Positions 1 to 8,842 of a stretch of 36,796 nt of DNA are shown here, one piece after another. Numbering within the stretch: the stretch's first letter is position 1; the number at the start of each line of letters is the position of its first letter. Under the pieces are notes generated by a model that saw only the letters and a program-made list of their open reading frames with translations, had not been told where the DNA came from and did no database searches. The DNA lies in the NCBI GenBank assembly GCA_019634145.1, contig JAHQVU010000009.1:1-36796 (forward strand). The letters run 5' to 3'. Position numbers and translations under genes: made by a program. The DNA is from Micavibrio sp. (GTDB lineage: Bacteria > Pseudomonadota > Alphaproteobacteria > Micavibrionales > Micavibrionaceae).

Positions 1-1
1 A

Positions 2-889
2 GGCACAGACTATGATGATGCATTTATTGATGTTGCCGGAGTATCCAATATTCTTGTTGGGGGCGCAGGCTATGACACTTTGAATTACAACGGCTGGGCG
101 CAAGGTATTAGCGTGAATTTAAGCAATCAAAGCGCAGATGATGGTGTTGGCGGCATAGATACAATTAAACAATTCGAACATATTATTGGCACGAATTATA
201 GTGACGAGCTTAAAGGAAGCAACGACTACAACATTATATACGGGGGAAACGGGCGCGATATCATAAGAGGCTATGGTTCATCAGATGACCTTTACGGGGG
301 CGAAGGCAATGATGGCCTTTATGGCGGAAATGGCAATGATGAACTATATGGCGAAGCGGGCAATGATCTGCTTAAAGGTGCTGATGGAGACGATACGCTT
401 GAGGGCGGGGCCGGCAATGACTTGATCGAAGGTGGCGACCAAAATGACACTTTGCGTGGCGGTGATGATAATGATGTATTATATGGCGGGATACATGGCG
501 ATGATTTGTACGGCGGTGCGGGTACGGATCATTTGCATGGTGATGCTGGTAATGATGACCTTTGGGGGGGAGCAGGTGCCGATACTTTCTTCCTGACTGT
601 CGCTGATGATACGTTCGGTTCTCAGGATCGAGTGTATGATTTTTCTTTAGTTGATGGGGATATGATTGATCTCAGTGATTTGCTAAGTGACATAGGTTAT
701 GATCCTCTGAGTGATACTATATCTGATTGGGTCAGTTTTGCTTCCAATTCTAATGACAGCTTTGTCAGTGTGGATCAAGATGGAATAGGAGCAACTTACA
801 GTGCAGAGGCGGTAATGAAGCTAAATGGCTTTACCACAAGCGATACGCTTGGTGATTTAATCGGAAATGGAACAATAATAACCGAATAA
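2..889 (+). CDS. RTX calcium-binding, type I-secreted protein (3' end, partial)
   Basis: The reading frame is open to the left edge, so only the C-terminal 295 residues are present. Thirteen consecutive nine-residue units of the form GGxGxDxLx run from about 242 to 592; these are the calcium-binding beta-roll repeats of hemolysin-type RTX proteins, which fold outside the cell once calcium is available. The tail after the repeats (ADTFFL, then DRVYDF and DMIDLSDLL) matches the C-terminal target region of type I secretion substrates. The N-terminal catalytic or adhesive part is missing, so the activity cannot be named. No type I transporter genes are in view. The following rplM gene has its own promoter and is functionally unrelated. 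Confidence 0.93.
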   Translation, partial: GTDYDDAFIDVAGVSNILVGGAGYDTLNYNGWAQGISVNLSNQSADDGVGGIDTIKQFEHIIGTNYSDELKGSNDYNIIYGGNGRDIIRGYGSSDDLYGGEGNDGLYGGNGNDELYGEAGNDLLKGADGDDTLEGGAGNDLIEGGDQNDTLRGGDDNDVLYGGIHGDDLYGGAGTDHLHGDAGNDDLWGGAGADTFFLTVADDTFGSQDRVYDFSLVDGDMIDLSDLLSDIGYDPLSDTISDWVSFASNSNDSFVSVDQDGIGATYSAEAVMKLNGFTTSDTLGDLIGNGTIITE

Positions 890-959
890 CAAGGCAGGGT
901 ATAATAATACCATTATTTTACTGCACTGTTTTTATTGTGTTTTTTGCATCTCTTTTTTA

Positions 960-989
960 TTGACAGTGGGGGTTGTTATCGTGCATAAC
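960..989 (+). promoter_or_regulatory. Probable sigma-70 promoter of rplM-rpsI
   Basis: A perfect -35 box TTGACA (960-965) is followed after 18 bp by CATAAC (984-989), which matches the -10 consensus at its central positions. Initiation near 996 would give a leader of about 26 nt before rplM. A purine-rich AAGGAA ribosome site lies at 1008-1013. Confidence 0.6.
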
Positions 990-997
990 ACCCTCAC
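966..997. other. Inverted repeat overlapping the rplM promoter
   Basis: The arms 966-978 and 986-997 pair over 12 positions, with one G-T pair and one bulged T, around a 7-nt loop, and are followed by TTTT. The repeat fills the spacer and -10 region of the proposed promoter. It could be an operator, or a terminator of the upstream RTX gene that doubles as promoter DNA. Confidence 0.45.
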
Positions 998-1021
998 TTT
1001 TGATATTAAGGAATTAAAAAC

Positions 1022-1498
1022 ATGACACAAACATATTCTGCTAAACCCGCAGACATTGAAAAGAAGTGGATCATCGTTGATGCGCAGGACGTTGTCCTTG
1101 GCCGTTTGGCAAGCATTATCGCCCTTCGCTTGCGCGGTAAACACAAGCCTTCATACACTCCACACATGGATGATGGCGATAACGTAATCGTAATCAATGC
1201 CGAGAAAGTTAAGCTGACCGGTAACAAGCGTGAAAACGATTTGTTCTTCTGGCACACTGGCTACCCCGGCGGTATCAAGCAGCGTACAAAAGCGCAACTT
1301 CTTGATGGTAAGCACCCTGAGCGCGTCGTTGAAAAAGCTGTTCAGCGTATGCTTCCTAAAGGTCCTTTGGGTTACAAAATCTTCTCTAACCTGAAAGTAT
1401 ATGCAGGTACTGAGCACCCACATGAAGCACAGAAGCCGGAAGTTCTGGACATTGCGTCTATGAACGAAAAAAATACCAGACAGAATAAGAAAGGCTAA
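1022..1498 (+). CDS. rplM: 50S ribosomal protein L13
   Basis: This 158-residue protein matches L13 in length and sequence along its whole span, including [16 protein letters not shown] near the N-terminus, HTGYPGG around residue 80 and the MLPKGPLG segment near residue 115. L13 is an early assembly protein of the large ribosomal subunit. It is followed directly by rpsI, the usual bacterial L13-S9 pair. In E. coli, L13 represses this operon through its leader; whether the short leader here does the same is not visible. Confidence 0.98.
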   Translation: MTQTYSAKPADIEKKWIIVDAQDVVLGRLASIIALRLRGKHKPSYTPHMDDGDNVIVINAEKVKLTGNKRENDLFFWHTGYPGGIKQRTKAQLLDGKHPERVVEKAVQRMLPKGPLGYKIFSNLKVYAGTEHPHEAQKPEVLDIASMNEKNTRQNKKG

Positions 1499-1504
1499 TT
1501 GATT

Positions 1505-2008
1505 ATGGCTGATACAAAAGTAAATGATCTTAAAGATCTTGGCGCGGCGACAGGTGAAGTAACAGCACCTAAAGCAGCTGAAACTCAAGAAGCACCAAAG
1601 CGTGAAAAGAAGATCGACAAGTTTGGTCGCTCTTATGGTACTGGTCGTCGTAAAGATGCAGTTGCCCGTGTATGGGTTAAGCCCGGCAGTGGTAAAGTGA
1701 CCGTAAATGGCCGTGACCAGTCACGCTATTTCGCTCGTCAAACACAGCAATTGATCCTGAACCAGCCTTTCCTGATTGTTAAGGAAGTTGGCAAGTTCGA
1801 CGTGATCTGTACCGTTAAAGGCGGTGGTTTGTCAGGACAAGCGGGTGCCGTGCGCCACGGTATCTCTCGTGCGTTAGAGAACTTTGACCCTGAATACCGC
1901 CCTGCTCTTAAAGCAGCGGGAATGCTGACACGTGACTCACGTATCGTTGAGCGTAAGAAGGTTGGTAAGCACAAAGCGCGTCGTACCAAGCAGTGGGCGA
2001 AACGCTAA
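1505..2008 (+). CDS. rpsI: 30S ribosomal protein S9
   Basis: S9 binds 16S rRNA in the small-subunit head, and its C-terminal tail reaches the P-site tRNA. The tail here ends in the expected basic run [11 protein letters not shown]. The core [13 protein letters not shown] begins near residue 46 and is preceded by a charged, low-complexity extension of about 40 residues; such extensions are common in alphaproteobacterial S9. I chose the ATG at 1505, six bases after the rplM stop, rather than the in-frame TTG at 1499, because AAGAAAGG lies about 10 nt upstream of the ATG. The gene is co-transcribed with rplM. Confidence 0.97.
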   Translation: MADTKVNDLKDLGAATGEVTAPKAAETQEAPKREKKIDKFGRSYGTGRRKDAVARVWVKPGSGKVTVNGRDQSRYFARQTQQLILNQPFLIVKEVGKFDVICTVKGGGLSGQAGAVRHGISRALENFDPEYRPALKAAGMLTRDSRIVERKKVGKHKARRTKQWAKR

Positions 2009-2062
2009 TACAATCATTTTTGTGAACTCATCTCCTCTACCAGGAGTGCCTACAAGATACGA

Positions 2063-2092
2063 AAAACGCTCCGAACAATCGGGGCGTTTTTT
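2063..2092 (+). terminator. Rho-independent terminator after rpsI
   Basis: A ten-pair stem (AACGCTCCGA with TCGGGGCGTT, one G-T pair) closes on an ACAA loop and runs into a T tract. It ends the rplM-rpsI transcript. Confidence 0.9.
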
Positions 2093-2178
2093 ATTGAGAA
2101 AAGAATGGAAGCGATTGTTAAGAAAGAACCCAATTTAAATACCTATAGCTTTTAAGGGAAAAGGTATAAAATACTCTG

Positions 2179-2691
2179 ATGAGCAAATTTATTTATCCTT
2201 TTAAAAATACTCTCCCCTGTATTGACGATAGCGCGTTCATCGCGCCGACCGCTTGCGTTATAGGTGAAGTCGAAGTGGGTGCCGAAGCAAGCATCTGGCA
2301 TGGCTGCACGGTGCGAGGCGATGTGAATAACATCACTATCGGCGCAAGAACGAATATTCAAGATGGAAGTGTCATCCATGTCTCCTCGACCGGCCAAGGC
2401 ACATATATCGGCGATGATGTAACGGTGGGACATATGGCTTTGCTACACGCCTGCACAATTGGTGACAGAGCTTTTATCGGCATGAAGGCGTGCGTGATGG
2501 ATGATGCGCGGGTGGAGGCTGAGGCCATGGTGGCGGCCGGGGCACTTGTGACGCCGGGAAAAATTATTCCGAGCGGTGAACTATGGGCGGGGAGCCCTGC
2601 GCGCTTTTTGCGTAAGCTCAGCGATGAGGAAATCAAATTCCTCCAATTTTCCGCCGAGCGCTATGTGAAGCTTAGCCGCGAATATCTTTAA
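2179..2691 (+). CDS. Gamma-carbonic anhydrase-like hexapeptide-repeat protein
   Basis: This 170-residue protein is a left-handed beta-helix of the YrdA/PaaY/gamma-carbonic anhydrase family. Imperfect hexapeptide repeats cover roughly residues 15-125, and a C-terminal helix follows (LSDEEIKFLQF). The three histidines expected to bind zinc are visible at H67, H85 and H90, in the contexts SVIHV and GHMALLHAC, so a functional metal site is plausible. Many members have weak or no proven anhydrase activity, so the reaction is not certain. It is a single gene between two terminators and has no ribosome site close to the ATG; an AAAGG lies about 14 nt upstream. Confidence 0.9.
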   Translation: MSKFIYPFKNTLPCIDDSAFIAPTACVIGEVEVGAEASIWHGCTVRGDVNNITIGARTNIQDGSVIHVSSTGQGTYIGDDVTVGHMALLHACTIGDRAFIGMKACVMDDARVEAEAMVAAGALVTPGKIIPSGELWAGSPARFLRKLSDEEIKFLQFSAERYVKLSREYL

Positions 2692-2710
2692 GTTTGAGCT
2701 TAAAAAGAAA

Positions 2711-2736
2711 AACCCCGCACATTGGCGGGGTTTTTT
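2711..2736. terminator. Bidirectional terminator between convergent genes
   Basis: The stem AACCCCGC / GCGGGGTT has a 6-nt loop, T residues on the right and an A-rich stretch on the left. It can therefore stop the carbonic anhydrase-like gene from the left and the coiled-coil gene from the right. Confidence 0.88.
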
Positions 2737-2754
2737 ATTCGGTATAGGCCGATT

Positions 2755-5700
2755 TTACGCGGCCAGTCTTGTTGTTCCGCCCCCAGTAACCGGATTGCGA
2801 CCTGAAATTTCACAGAGGAATTCATACAGGCGACCAAGCTCGCTTGAGCCAATCGTCGTACTCAGAATATTACCGTGATCATTGCTGAGGGCTTGCTCGT
2901 ACATTTCTTCGAACTGACGTGTAAAGCGTTGGATATAGCTGCGGAATTCGCTGTCATTTTCAAATTTCGCCTTGGCTTTATCTTGCGGCATTGCATCCTT
3001 CATCGCAACGAGACGACGGGTAAAGGCTGATACATCACCCTTCTGGAAGGCGCGCCATGTGCGCTCGGAAATCTCGCCATCGATCATACGAGTCATATCT
3101 ACAGAGAGCGAGTGTAGGCTCTCGATGATAAACTTCGCTGATCCCATAAAGGCCTCACCTTGAGTGCGGGCAGATTTCTTATGGATCTCAGTTGCCTGAC
3201 GTGCAGCGTCCTGCGTTGCCTTAAAGAGGCTATCGGCCTGACGACCAAAGCTTTGGCTGGCTTCGCGGGTGGCTTCCAAGGCGGCTGTAGAGACGCTAAC
3301 TAGACGCTCTGATTCCGCTGTGAGTTTTTCGCGGCTACGCTCGACCTTTAGGGTGACATCATTGGCGTGCGCGCCGATATCATCCATTCTGGATTTTAGC
3401 ATAGATACGGAGCGGTCAATATGGCCAGCAGATTCGCCCGCGCTTTCAGCCACCAAAGCAGCCTGATTGCGCAGCTCGCGCCCGTACTTCTCGGAGATCG
3501 AAAGGGAAGCTTTCATCTGCTCTGTTACTTCGCGTGAACGGATTGAGAAGCTGTCGCTGATCTGGCGTAGCTCGAACAAAGTCTCGCCGGAGCCATCAAG
3601 CAGTTTATTGGCCTGTTCCTTGATCTTATCGACCATAACTTCGGTATCAACAGCGGCCTTGTGCGTTGCTTCATTGAGAAGGCCTGCCTCTTCACGGGCA
3701 CGCTCACCGGCATATTCAAATTGCTCGGTAGCTTTGCTGGCTTCATCCTGAACGATAGACGATTTCTTGGTAAATTGATGCGCGGCATCGTCCATCTGTG
3801 CGACGGCCTGTCCCACAGATGCGGACAACTCGTGGAACTGCTCGTTAAGGGCGTCTTGAATATTCTCGATTTTCAGCAATGCCTTATCGGTCATCAAGTG
3901 AACATCGGATGCCTGATCAGCGAGAGATGAGGAAACCAGACGCAAGCGATCATCAGCCTTGGAAGTCGCTGCCTCGATATCCGCAATACGGTCGCTCAGG
4001 CTTTCACCTGCTTCATTCATGATTTCAGAAGCTTGCGCCGCGCCTGTCTTGAGTGTTGTCAAACGCTCGTCGAACATATTGGACATTTGTGTAAGGCGAG
4101 AGATATTGCTCTCAGCCGAAGTTTCATACCCTGATTTTAACAGAGTGAAGCGGTCATAAAGGTTTTGCACCACATCCATTGTGCTCTCACACGCTGGAGT
4201 AATTTCTTGCAGCGATCCCACCAAGTCACGTTTAAGCCCAATAATTGAGCGCCCTGCCTCGTCCGCACGGGACTTAAGCAGCGTAATTTTTGTATCAAGT
4301 GTTTCCTCAACACTTTCAAGTCTATCAAACGCTTTGACGGTATAGGCCGTAATCTCATCACAACGTGAAGAAATCTCGTCTCCTAAGCCCATAACCTGCT
4401 CTTGCGCCTTAGACGTGACGCGGGTAAGGGTTTCAGCCTGTGCGTCGAGTGATGTTCGTGCCTTTTCAATTATAGCTAGGGCATCTTTAACCTGTTGGCC
4501 GAGTGTATCTTTTTGCTCAGACATTTGCTCATTGATTATGCGCGCGCTTCCAGCAACCTGACCGGAAAGCGTTGCAATCTCCTGCGCCTGTCCGCGCAGT
4601 GTCGAGCGAATTGTCTCCGCAGTTTGCGAAGCCTTGTCACTAGCATCGTGCAGATCGGTAACGCGACGTCGAAGGACGGTTTCAATCGCTTCGTGGCGGG
4701 AATCCGCATCCTGAATTGCAACTTGAATATCTTTAAGTGGCGTCGCAAGCGCCTGCTTGACCATATCGGCACGTTCAGCCAAAGCCTCGCCTGATACTTC
4801 CATTTGCTCGTTTTGCTCTTCCACTGTGCGCGCAAGGTGATTGACACGGTCTTGCGCAGCTTTAGACGCCTCTTCGATTTTCTGACAGCTTTCGGAAAGC
4901 ATAGAGACAATATTTTTGATGTGCTCAAGATTGCCCTCGCCTGTCGCATTCAGCTCCTCTACATGAGACGCTGCTGTTTTGATCAGCTCTTCAGCTTGAG
5001 TTTTGGCTTTTGTAGTTGATTGCTCTAGGCTATCAACTGCGCGGCGCACCGCAGAACCAATACTCTCTGCGCCTGAAACGGCCGTTACAAGAGCCTCAGA
5101 CAATCGGTTAGCAGCGGTTTTACCGGCTTCTTCGATAGCATTTGCTTCGAAAGAAATACCCTTAACCACTTCAGCAAGCTTAACGGTTTTTTCTGCCACG
5201 CGCTCTTCAATTGACTCAGTGCGCTGCTCAGCACTCACCACAGCTTCGTTCAGCTTATCAACGCTGTCCAGAACGGTGTCGGCGATGCGTTCTGACTGAT
5301 CAGCCACGGCTTGAGCGCCTTTATCAAGTGCATCGCGGTGATCTTGAATAGTTTCGCTAGAGCGTGCCATAGCTTCGATTGTACGTTCTGTTACATCTTC
5401 CAAGCCATTTACTTGTGAGCGCATAACCTCAGCCAGACGAGATGCTTCTTCTTCAATCTCATCAACAGCATTGCCCAAACCTTTAGTATTGTCTTCAAAG
5501 CGTTTGCTTATTTCATCCAGGCGTTCTGCCACGCCATCGACAGCATCATTTAAGCCGCTGTAAGTTGAGGACATACCTTCTTCGATAGATTTGGCTTTTG
5601 AATGGGCTTTATCGGAGGCATCTAGGAGCTTATCAACGCCCTTATCCATTGCACCTTCAATTTCTCCTGCTTTCTCCAAAGCATTTAATAAGGCTTTATC

Positions 5701-6585
5701 CCAGCTCTCGGCTCCGGCAGAGGTGCGGGATTCAACATCGGCAGTACGGGTTTCGATTTGTTCAACGAGAGAGTTGAGGTTTTCGACGCGGTCTTTCAAT
5801 GAGCCTGCCAAGCGGTCGATATGAAACTCTGCTTTTTTTGACACGCCAGAGAAATCACGAATTTCGGCGCGCAAACCTTGGCGAGCCCGTTGGAGAGATT
5901 TTAGCACGCCACGGCTGGCGGCTGAAACTTCAGCAGCTTGACGACAAAGGCGTTCAACATCAGAGTTGATCTGACCGGCTGTTTCTTCGGATGGAAAAAT
6001 CAGAGAACGCAGCTCGCTGCGAAGCGCTGTTGCGTATAGTACAGCCTGACGCTGGCCGCGCATAGAATTTAGAATGAGCCACAATAGAGCCGGCGGTGCG
6101 CAAAGACCTGCAAAAAACCCACCAAGACTGGAGGCATCCGCATTGAGGCCGCCACTTTGAATGGCGAAAATCATATAAAAAGCCAGCCACGCCGCCGTTG
6201 CAAAGGCACATACATTCAGAAAAACTTTCTCGTTTTTGCTATTTTCAAGCTCCGGCAACCCTTCGCGCGGAGTGTTCACAAGAAGCATCGGCTCATCATT
6301 ATTATCGGCACTTTCACTTTCAAACCCTTCGCCCTCTACGCTACGAATTTTAAGGGCGCTCAAGCCCAAGGATGTATGCGCACGGTCTTTCAATTCATTC
6401 GCACGCGTAGCACGGATATCTTCTGCTGTGATTTTAGGTGTTTCATCTTCACTCTTTTCCAAAGCCTCAACCTGTATTTTAGCGTCCTGCGCAGAATCGG
6501 TAGGTTTTTTAACCAGCGTTTTGTCGTCTTCCTCCAACTTTAGATCGGATTTGATTTGGTCTTTGAGGGCGGGTTGATCCTTCAT
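2755..6585 (-). CDS. Giant membrane-anchored coiled-coil protein (TipN/growth-pole-ring-like layout)
   Basis: The protein has 1276 residues from the ATG at 6585. That start is preceded by AGGAG with an 8-nt spacer; an in-frame ATG 42 bases upstream has no such site. The order is an acidic cytoplasmic head (1-119), two membrane spans (about 121-143 and 153-174), about 1000 residues of almost unbroken alpha-helix rich in Ala, Glu, Ser and Asp, and a compact C-terminal region (about 1170-1276) with the segments EFRSYIQRF and SSELGRLYEFL. This architecture resembles Caulobacter TipN and Agrobacterium GPR, which mark or build cell poles; that is an analogy of layout, not a proven homology. I recall similar C-terminal segments in other alphaproteobacterial coiled-coil proteins. 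Chemotaxis-receptor signalling motifs were not seen. Confidence 0.8.
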   Translation of the reverse strand: MKDQPALKDQIKSDLKLEEDDKTLVKKPTDSAQDAKIQVEALEKSEDETPKITAEDIRATRANELKDRAHTSLGLSALKIRSVEGEGFESESADNNDEPMLLVNTPREGLPELENSKNEKVFLNVCAFATAAWLAFYMIFAIQSGGLNADASSLGGFFAGLCAPPALLWLILNSMRGQRQAVLYATALRSELRSLIFPSEETAGQINSDVERLCRQAAEVSAASRGVLKSLQRARQGLRAEIRDFSGVSKKAEFHIDRLAGSLKDRVENLNSLVEQIETRTADVESRTSAGAESWDKALLNALEKAGEIEGAMDKGVDKLLDASDKAHSKAKSIEEGMSSTYSGLNDAVDGVAERLDEISKRFEDNTKGLGNAVDEIEEEASRLAEVMRSQVNGLEDVTERTIEAMARSSETIQDHRDALDKGAQAVADQSERIADTVLDSVDKLNEAVVSAEQRTESIEERVAEKTVKLAEVVKGISFEANAIEEAGKTAANRLSEALVTAVSGAESIGSAVRRAVDSLEQSTTKAKTQAEELIKTAASHVEELNATGEGNLEHIKNIVSMLSESCQKIEEASKAAQDRVNHLARTVEEQNEQMEVSGEALAERADMVKQALATPLKDIQVAIQDADSRHEAIETVLRRRVTDLHDASDKASQTAETIRSTLRGQAQEIATLSGQVAGSARIINEQMSEQKDTLGQQVKDALAIIEKARTSLDAQAETLTRVTSKAQEQVMGLGDEISSRCDEITAYTVKAFDRLESVEETLDTKITLLKSRADEAGRSIIGLKRDLVGSLQEITPACESTMDVVQNLYDRFTLLKSGYETSAESNISRLTQMSNMFDERLTTLKTGAAQASEIMNEAGESLSDRIADIEAATSKADDRLRLVSSSLADQASDVHLMTDKALLKIENIQDALNEQFHELSASVGQAVAQMDDAAHQFTKKSSIVQDEASKATEQFEYAGERAREEAGLLNEATHKAAVDTEVMVDKIKEQANKLLDGSGETLFELRQISDSFSIRSREVTEQMKASLSISEKYGRELRNQAALVAESAGESAGHIDRSVSMLKSRMDDIGAHANDVTLKVERSREKLTAESERLVSVSTAALEATREASQSFGRQADSLFKATQDAARQATEIHKKSARTQGEAFMGSAKFIIESLHSLSVDMTRMIDGEISERTWRAFQKGDVSAFTRRLVAMKDAMPQDKAKAKFENDSEFRSYIQRFTRQFEEMYEQALSNDHGNILSTTIGSSELGRLYEFLCEISGRNPVTGGGTTRLAA

Positions 6586-6699
6586 GGAAAAAGCTCCTTT
6601 TACGCGCGCGGGATTGGCCGCGAACAAGTTAAAAATATTGCATTTGAGATATTTTAAAAAACCACGCCAAGCCCCTTTTGCGCAAGGAACAAATCAGAG

Positions 6700-6708
6700 T
6701 TATTCACA
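6700..6708 (+). promoter_or_regulatory. Perfect DnaA-box match upstream of the coiled-coil gene
   Basis: TTATTCACA fits the DnaA consensus TTATNCACA. It lies in the 138-bp gap between the symporter stop and the coiled-coil start. A single 9-mer can arise by chance, so binding is unproven. Confidence 0.35.
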
Positions 6709-6723
6709 TCTAATGATTCGGGT

Positions 6724-8163
6724 TTATTTGGATGGTTTATGCAAGGATATATAGTCTTTAAGCAGAGCCTTGATTTCAGGAGCAAAAATGTACATTCCCA
6801 AAATATTCGGTACCGCCATAAGCAAGAACAAACCATCTGTCATGTCGATGATGCTACTTAGAGACGTTGAAGCCCCCACAACCACCAATGCCAAGTACAC
6901 TAGCTTTATCGCAAGAGCGACACTGTCACGCTCACCAAAGAGGTAAGCCGCACATTTCTCTGCGTAATACGCAAAAGTGATGAGCGTAGAATAAGCAAAG
7001 AGAAAAACAGCAAATGTCAGGAAGTATGGGAAGTAAGGATGCACAGTGGCAAAAGCCGAAGAGGTCAGCTCAACCCCTTGCAAGCCATCACTGCCATCGA
7101 GAACACCAGAAATTATAATTGCCAGTGCGGTCATCGTACAGACGAGCACCGTATCTACAAAAGGTCCTAGCATAGAGGCCATGCCTTGCATAATTGGGTG
7201 TTTTGCGCGGGCAGCAGAGTAAACGATCGCCGCAGTGCCCAAGCCAGATTCATTAGAAAAACTCGCGCGTTGCACCCCAACCATAATCCCGCCAATCAGG
7301 CCACCGATACCAGCTTCCATACTAAAAGCCCCGGTAAATATGGCAGCAATACCTGCAGGAAGCATCTCTACATTCATGCCAATAATAGTAATCGCACATA
7401 AAATGTAAAGAATGGCCATTACAGGAACAATAGTCGCGGCCACACGCGCGATCGATTTAATTCCGCCGATAATAACAAGGCCTGTCAGAAACGCCAACCC
7501 AAGGCCAAAAATCCAACCATTTCCGCTTAAAAACCCTTCTTCGCCGCCAGTAACATTTACGGCCTGCTGGAAAAGCTGGTTAGACTGAAAAAGCGACGCG
7601 CCGCCAAAGCTACCTAAAATACAGGAGAGCGCAAAGAATATTCCGAGAATGCGCCCTGCCTTCGGCCAACCACGTGTGGCAAGCCCTTCCTGTAAATAAT
7701 ACATAGGCCCGCCAGATAATGCCTCAGGATGTTCAGGAGAGGCATGGCGGCGATATTTAACGCCCAGCGTCACTTCTGCAAATTTTGTGGACATGCCGAG
7801 CAAGCCCATGACGATCATCCAGAATGTCGCACCCGGCCCACCGAGTGAGACCGCAACAGCGACACCCGCAATATTACCGAGACCGACGGTGCCCGAGAGC
7901 GATGCCATCATCGCCTGAAAAGAGCTGATTTCTCCGTCATCATTAGGATCATCATAGCGGCCCAGCGCAACTTTAACGCCATGTCCAAAATAGCGAAAAT
8001 TCACAAAGCCTAGATAGAAGCTAAAAAAGAGTGCAGCGGCAATGAACCAGATTAATAAAAGCTTCACATCAGCGCCCATTATAGGCACAGAGTATAAGAC
8101 GACATCGAAAATGACTTTTGCGATGGGCGCGAAGAATTGGTCTATTTGCTGATCAATACTCAT
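6724..8163 (-). CDS. Sodium:alanine/glycine symporter family (AGCS) transporter
   Basis: This is an inner-membrane secondary transporter with about ten hydrophobic spans. The AGCS signature is clear in SGTVGLGNIAGVA followed by GGPGATFWM (around residues 90-115), with GGPMYYLQEG and a later ESGLGTAA segment. Family members import alanine, glycine or related amino acids with sodium. The length (479 residues) is normal. I start at the ATG at 8163 rather than the TTG two codons earlier; neither has a strong ribosome site. It lies 61 bp downstream of a small secreted-protein gene on the same strand and may share its transcript. Confidence 0.93.
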   Translation of the reverse strand: MSIDQQIDQFFAPIAKVIFDVVLYSVPIMGADVKLLLIWFIAAALFFSFYLGFVNFRYFGHGVKVALGRYDDPNDDGEISSFQAMMASLSGTVGLGNIAGVAVAVSLGGPGATFWMIVMGLLGMSTKFAEVTLGVKYRRHASPEHPEALSGGPMYYLQEGLATRGWPKAGRILGIFFALSCILGSFGGASLFQSNQLFQQAVNVTGGEEGFLSGNGWIFGLGLAFLTGLVIIGGIKSIARVAATIVPVMAILYILCAITIIGMNVEMLPAGIAAIFTGAFSMEAGIGGLIGGIMVGVQRASFSNESGLGTAAIVYSAARAKHPIMQGMASMLGPFVDTVLVCTMTALAIIISGVLDGSDGLQGVELTSSAFATVHPYFPYFLTFAVFLFAYSTLITFAYYAEKCAAYLFGERDSVALAIKLVYLALVVVGASTSLSSIIDMTDGLFLLMAVPNILGMYIFAPEIKALLKDYISLHKPSK

Positions 8164-8224
8164 GCTCAAAAGACTAGCGGCTTTTATTTAACGAAAAAAG
8201 CCCCCTTTATACAGATGAGAAGAG

Positions 8225-8716
8225 TTATCCCCCACAAACTGGTTTTGATACCGGGTGTGAACCATAGCTTGTGGACGCCCACATTCTGAGATCGTTCTTT
8301 TGCATATCAGCGGCTTGATCAATTCGCGGAGCGTAGCGTGAGCAGAAAACATCCGGGCGCATTTTAGCGGCGTCATTAGAGATTTTATTGGCGAATTCAG
8401 TGCGCAATGTGTTGAGCTGCTTTTCAGGATTAGCCGAGCCATTTTTCTTGAAGTAAGAAATCAGGATATTCTCGTAAGTCGCGAACAGATCCGCGTTTGT
8501 AGCTGTGAACTGACGGTAGTCACCGTAGAGATTCATACCACGGCGCGCGCCCATTGCTTGACAGTTCAGACCTATGACCATAAGCTCGCTGTGGATACGG
8601 ATTCCCTGCTCGGCTTCGGCTTCGATTTTTGAATAGCAGCTATTGGCCGCAATCGCCTCATTTGTTAAACCGATTACACACAAGGACGCAGTCAAAAGCG
8701 CTAGAAACCTATTCAT
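8225..8716 (-). CDS. Small secreted protein of unknown function, four cysteines
   Basis: I do not recognise this 163-residue protein. It has a clear Sec signal peptide (MNRFLALLTASLCVIGL, cleavage probably after AIA at residue 23). The mature part is mostly helical and contains cysteines near residues 27, 52, 124 and 160, which could form two disulfides in the periplasm. The last residues, KPVCGG, end just after a cysteine. No lipobox or known domain is visible. It is divergent from miaB and upstream of the AGCS transporter, which gives no firm functional clue. Confidence 0.8.
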   Translation of the reverse strand: MNRFLALLTASLCVIGLTNEAIAANSCYSKIEAEAEQGIRIHSELMVIGLNCQAMGARRGMNLYGDYRQFTATNADLFATYENILISYFKKNGSANPEKQLNTLRTEFANKISNDAAKMRPDVFCSRYAPRIDQAADMQKNDLRMWASTSYGSHPVSKPVCGG

Positions 8717-8752
8717 TCCCGTTTATTCCTCTATTAATTCGTGGTGAATTTG

Positions 8753-8770
8753 ATCACTGTATAACGTGAT
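8753..8770. promoter_or_regulatory. Inverted repeat around a -10-like box in the miaB divergent region
   Basis: ATCAC and GTGAT flank TGTATAAC, which contains the -10-like TATAAC (8760-8765). The position between two divergent genes suggests a promoter with a possible operator. The matching -35 is poor. Confidence 0.35.
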
Positions 8771-8842
8771 TAGAACAATTTTGTCCAGAAATATAACTTA
8801 AAATTCTTGCAATCTTGTGTGTCGGTGTGGTTTAAAGCGGCT

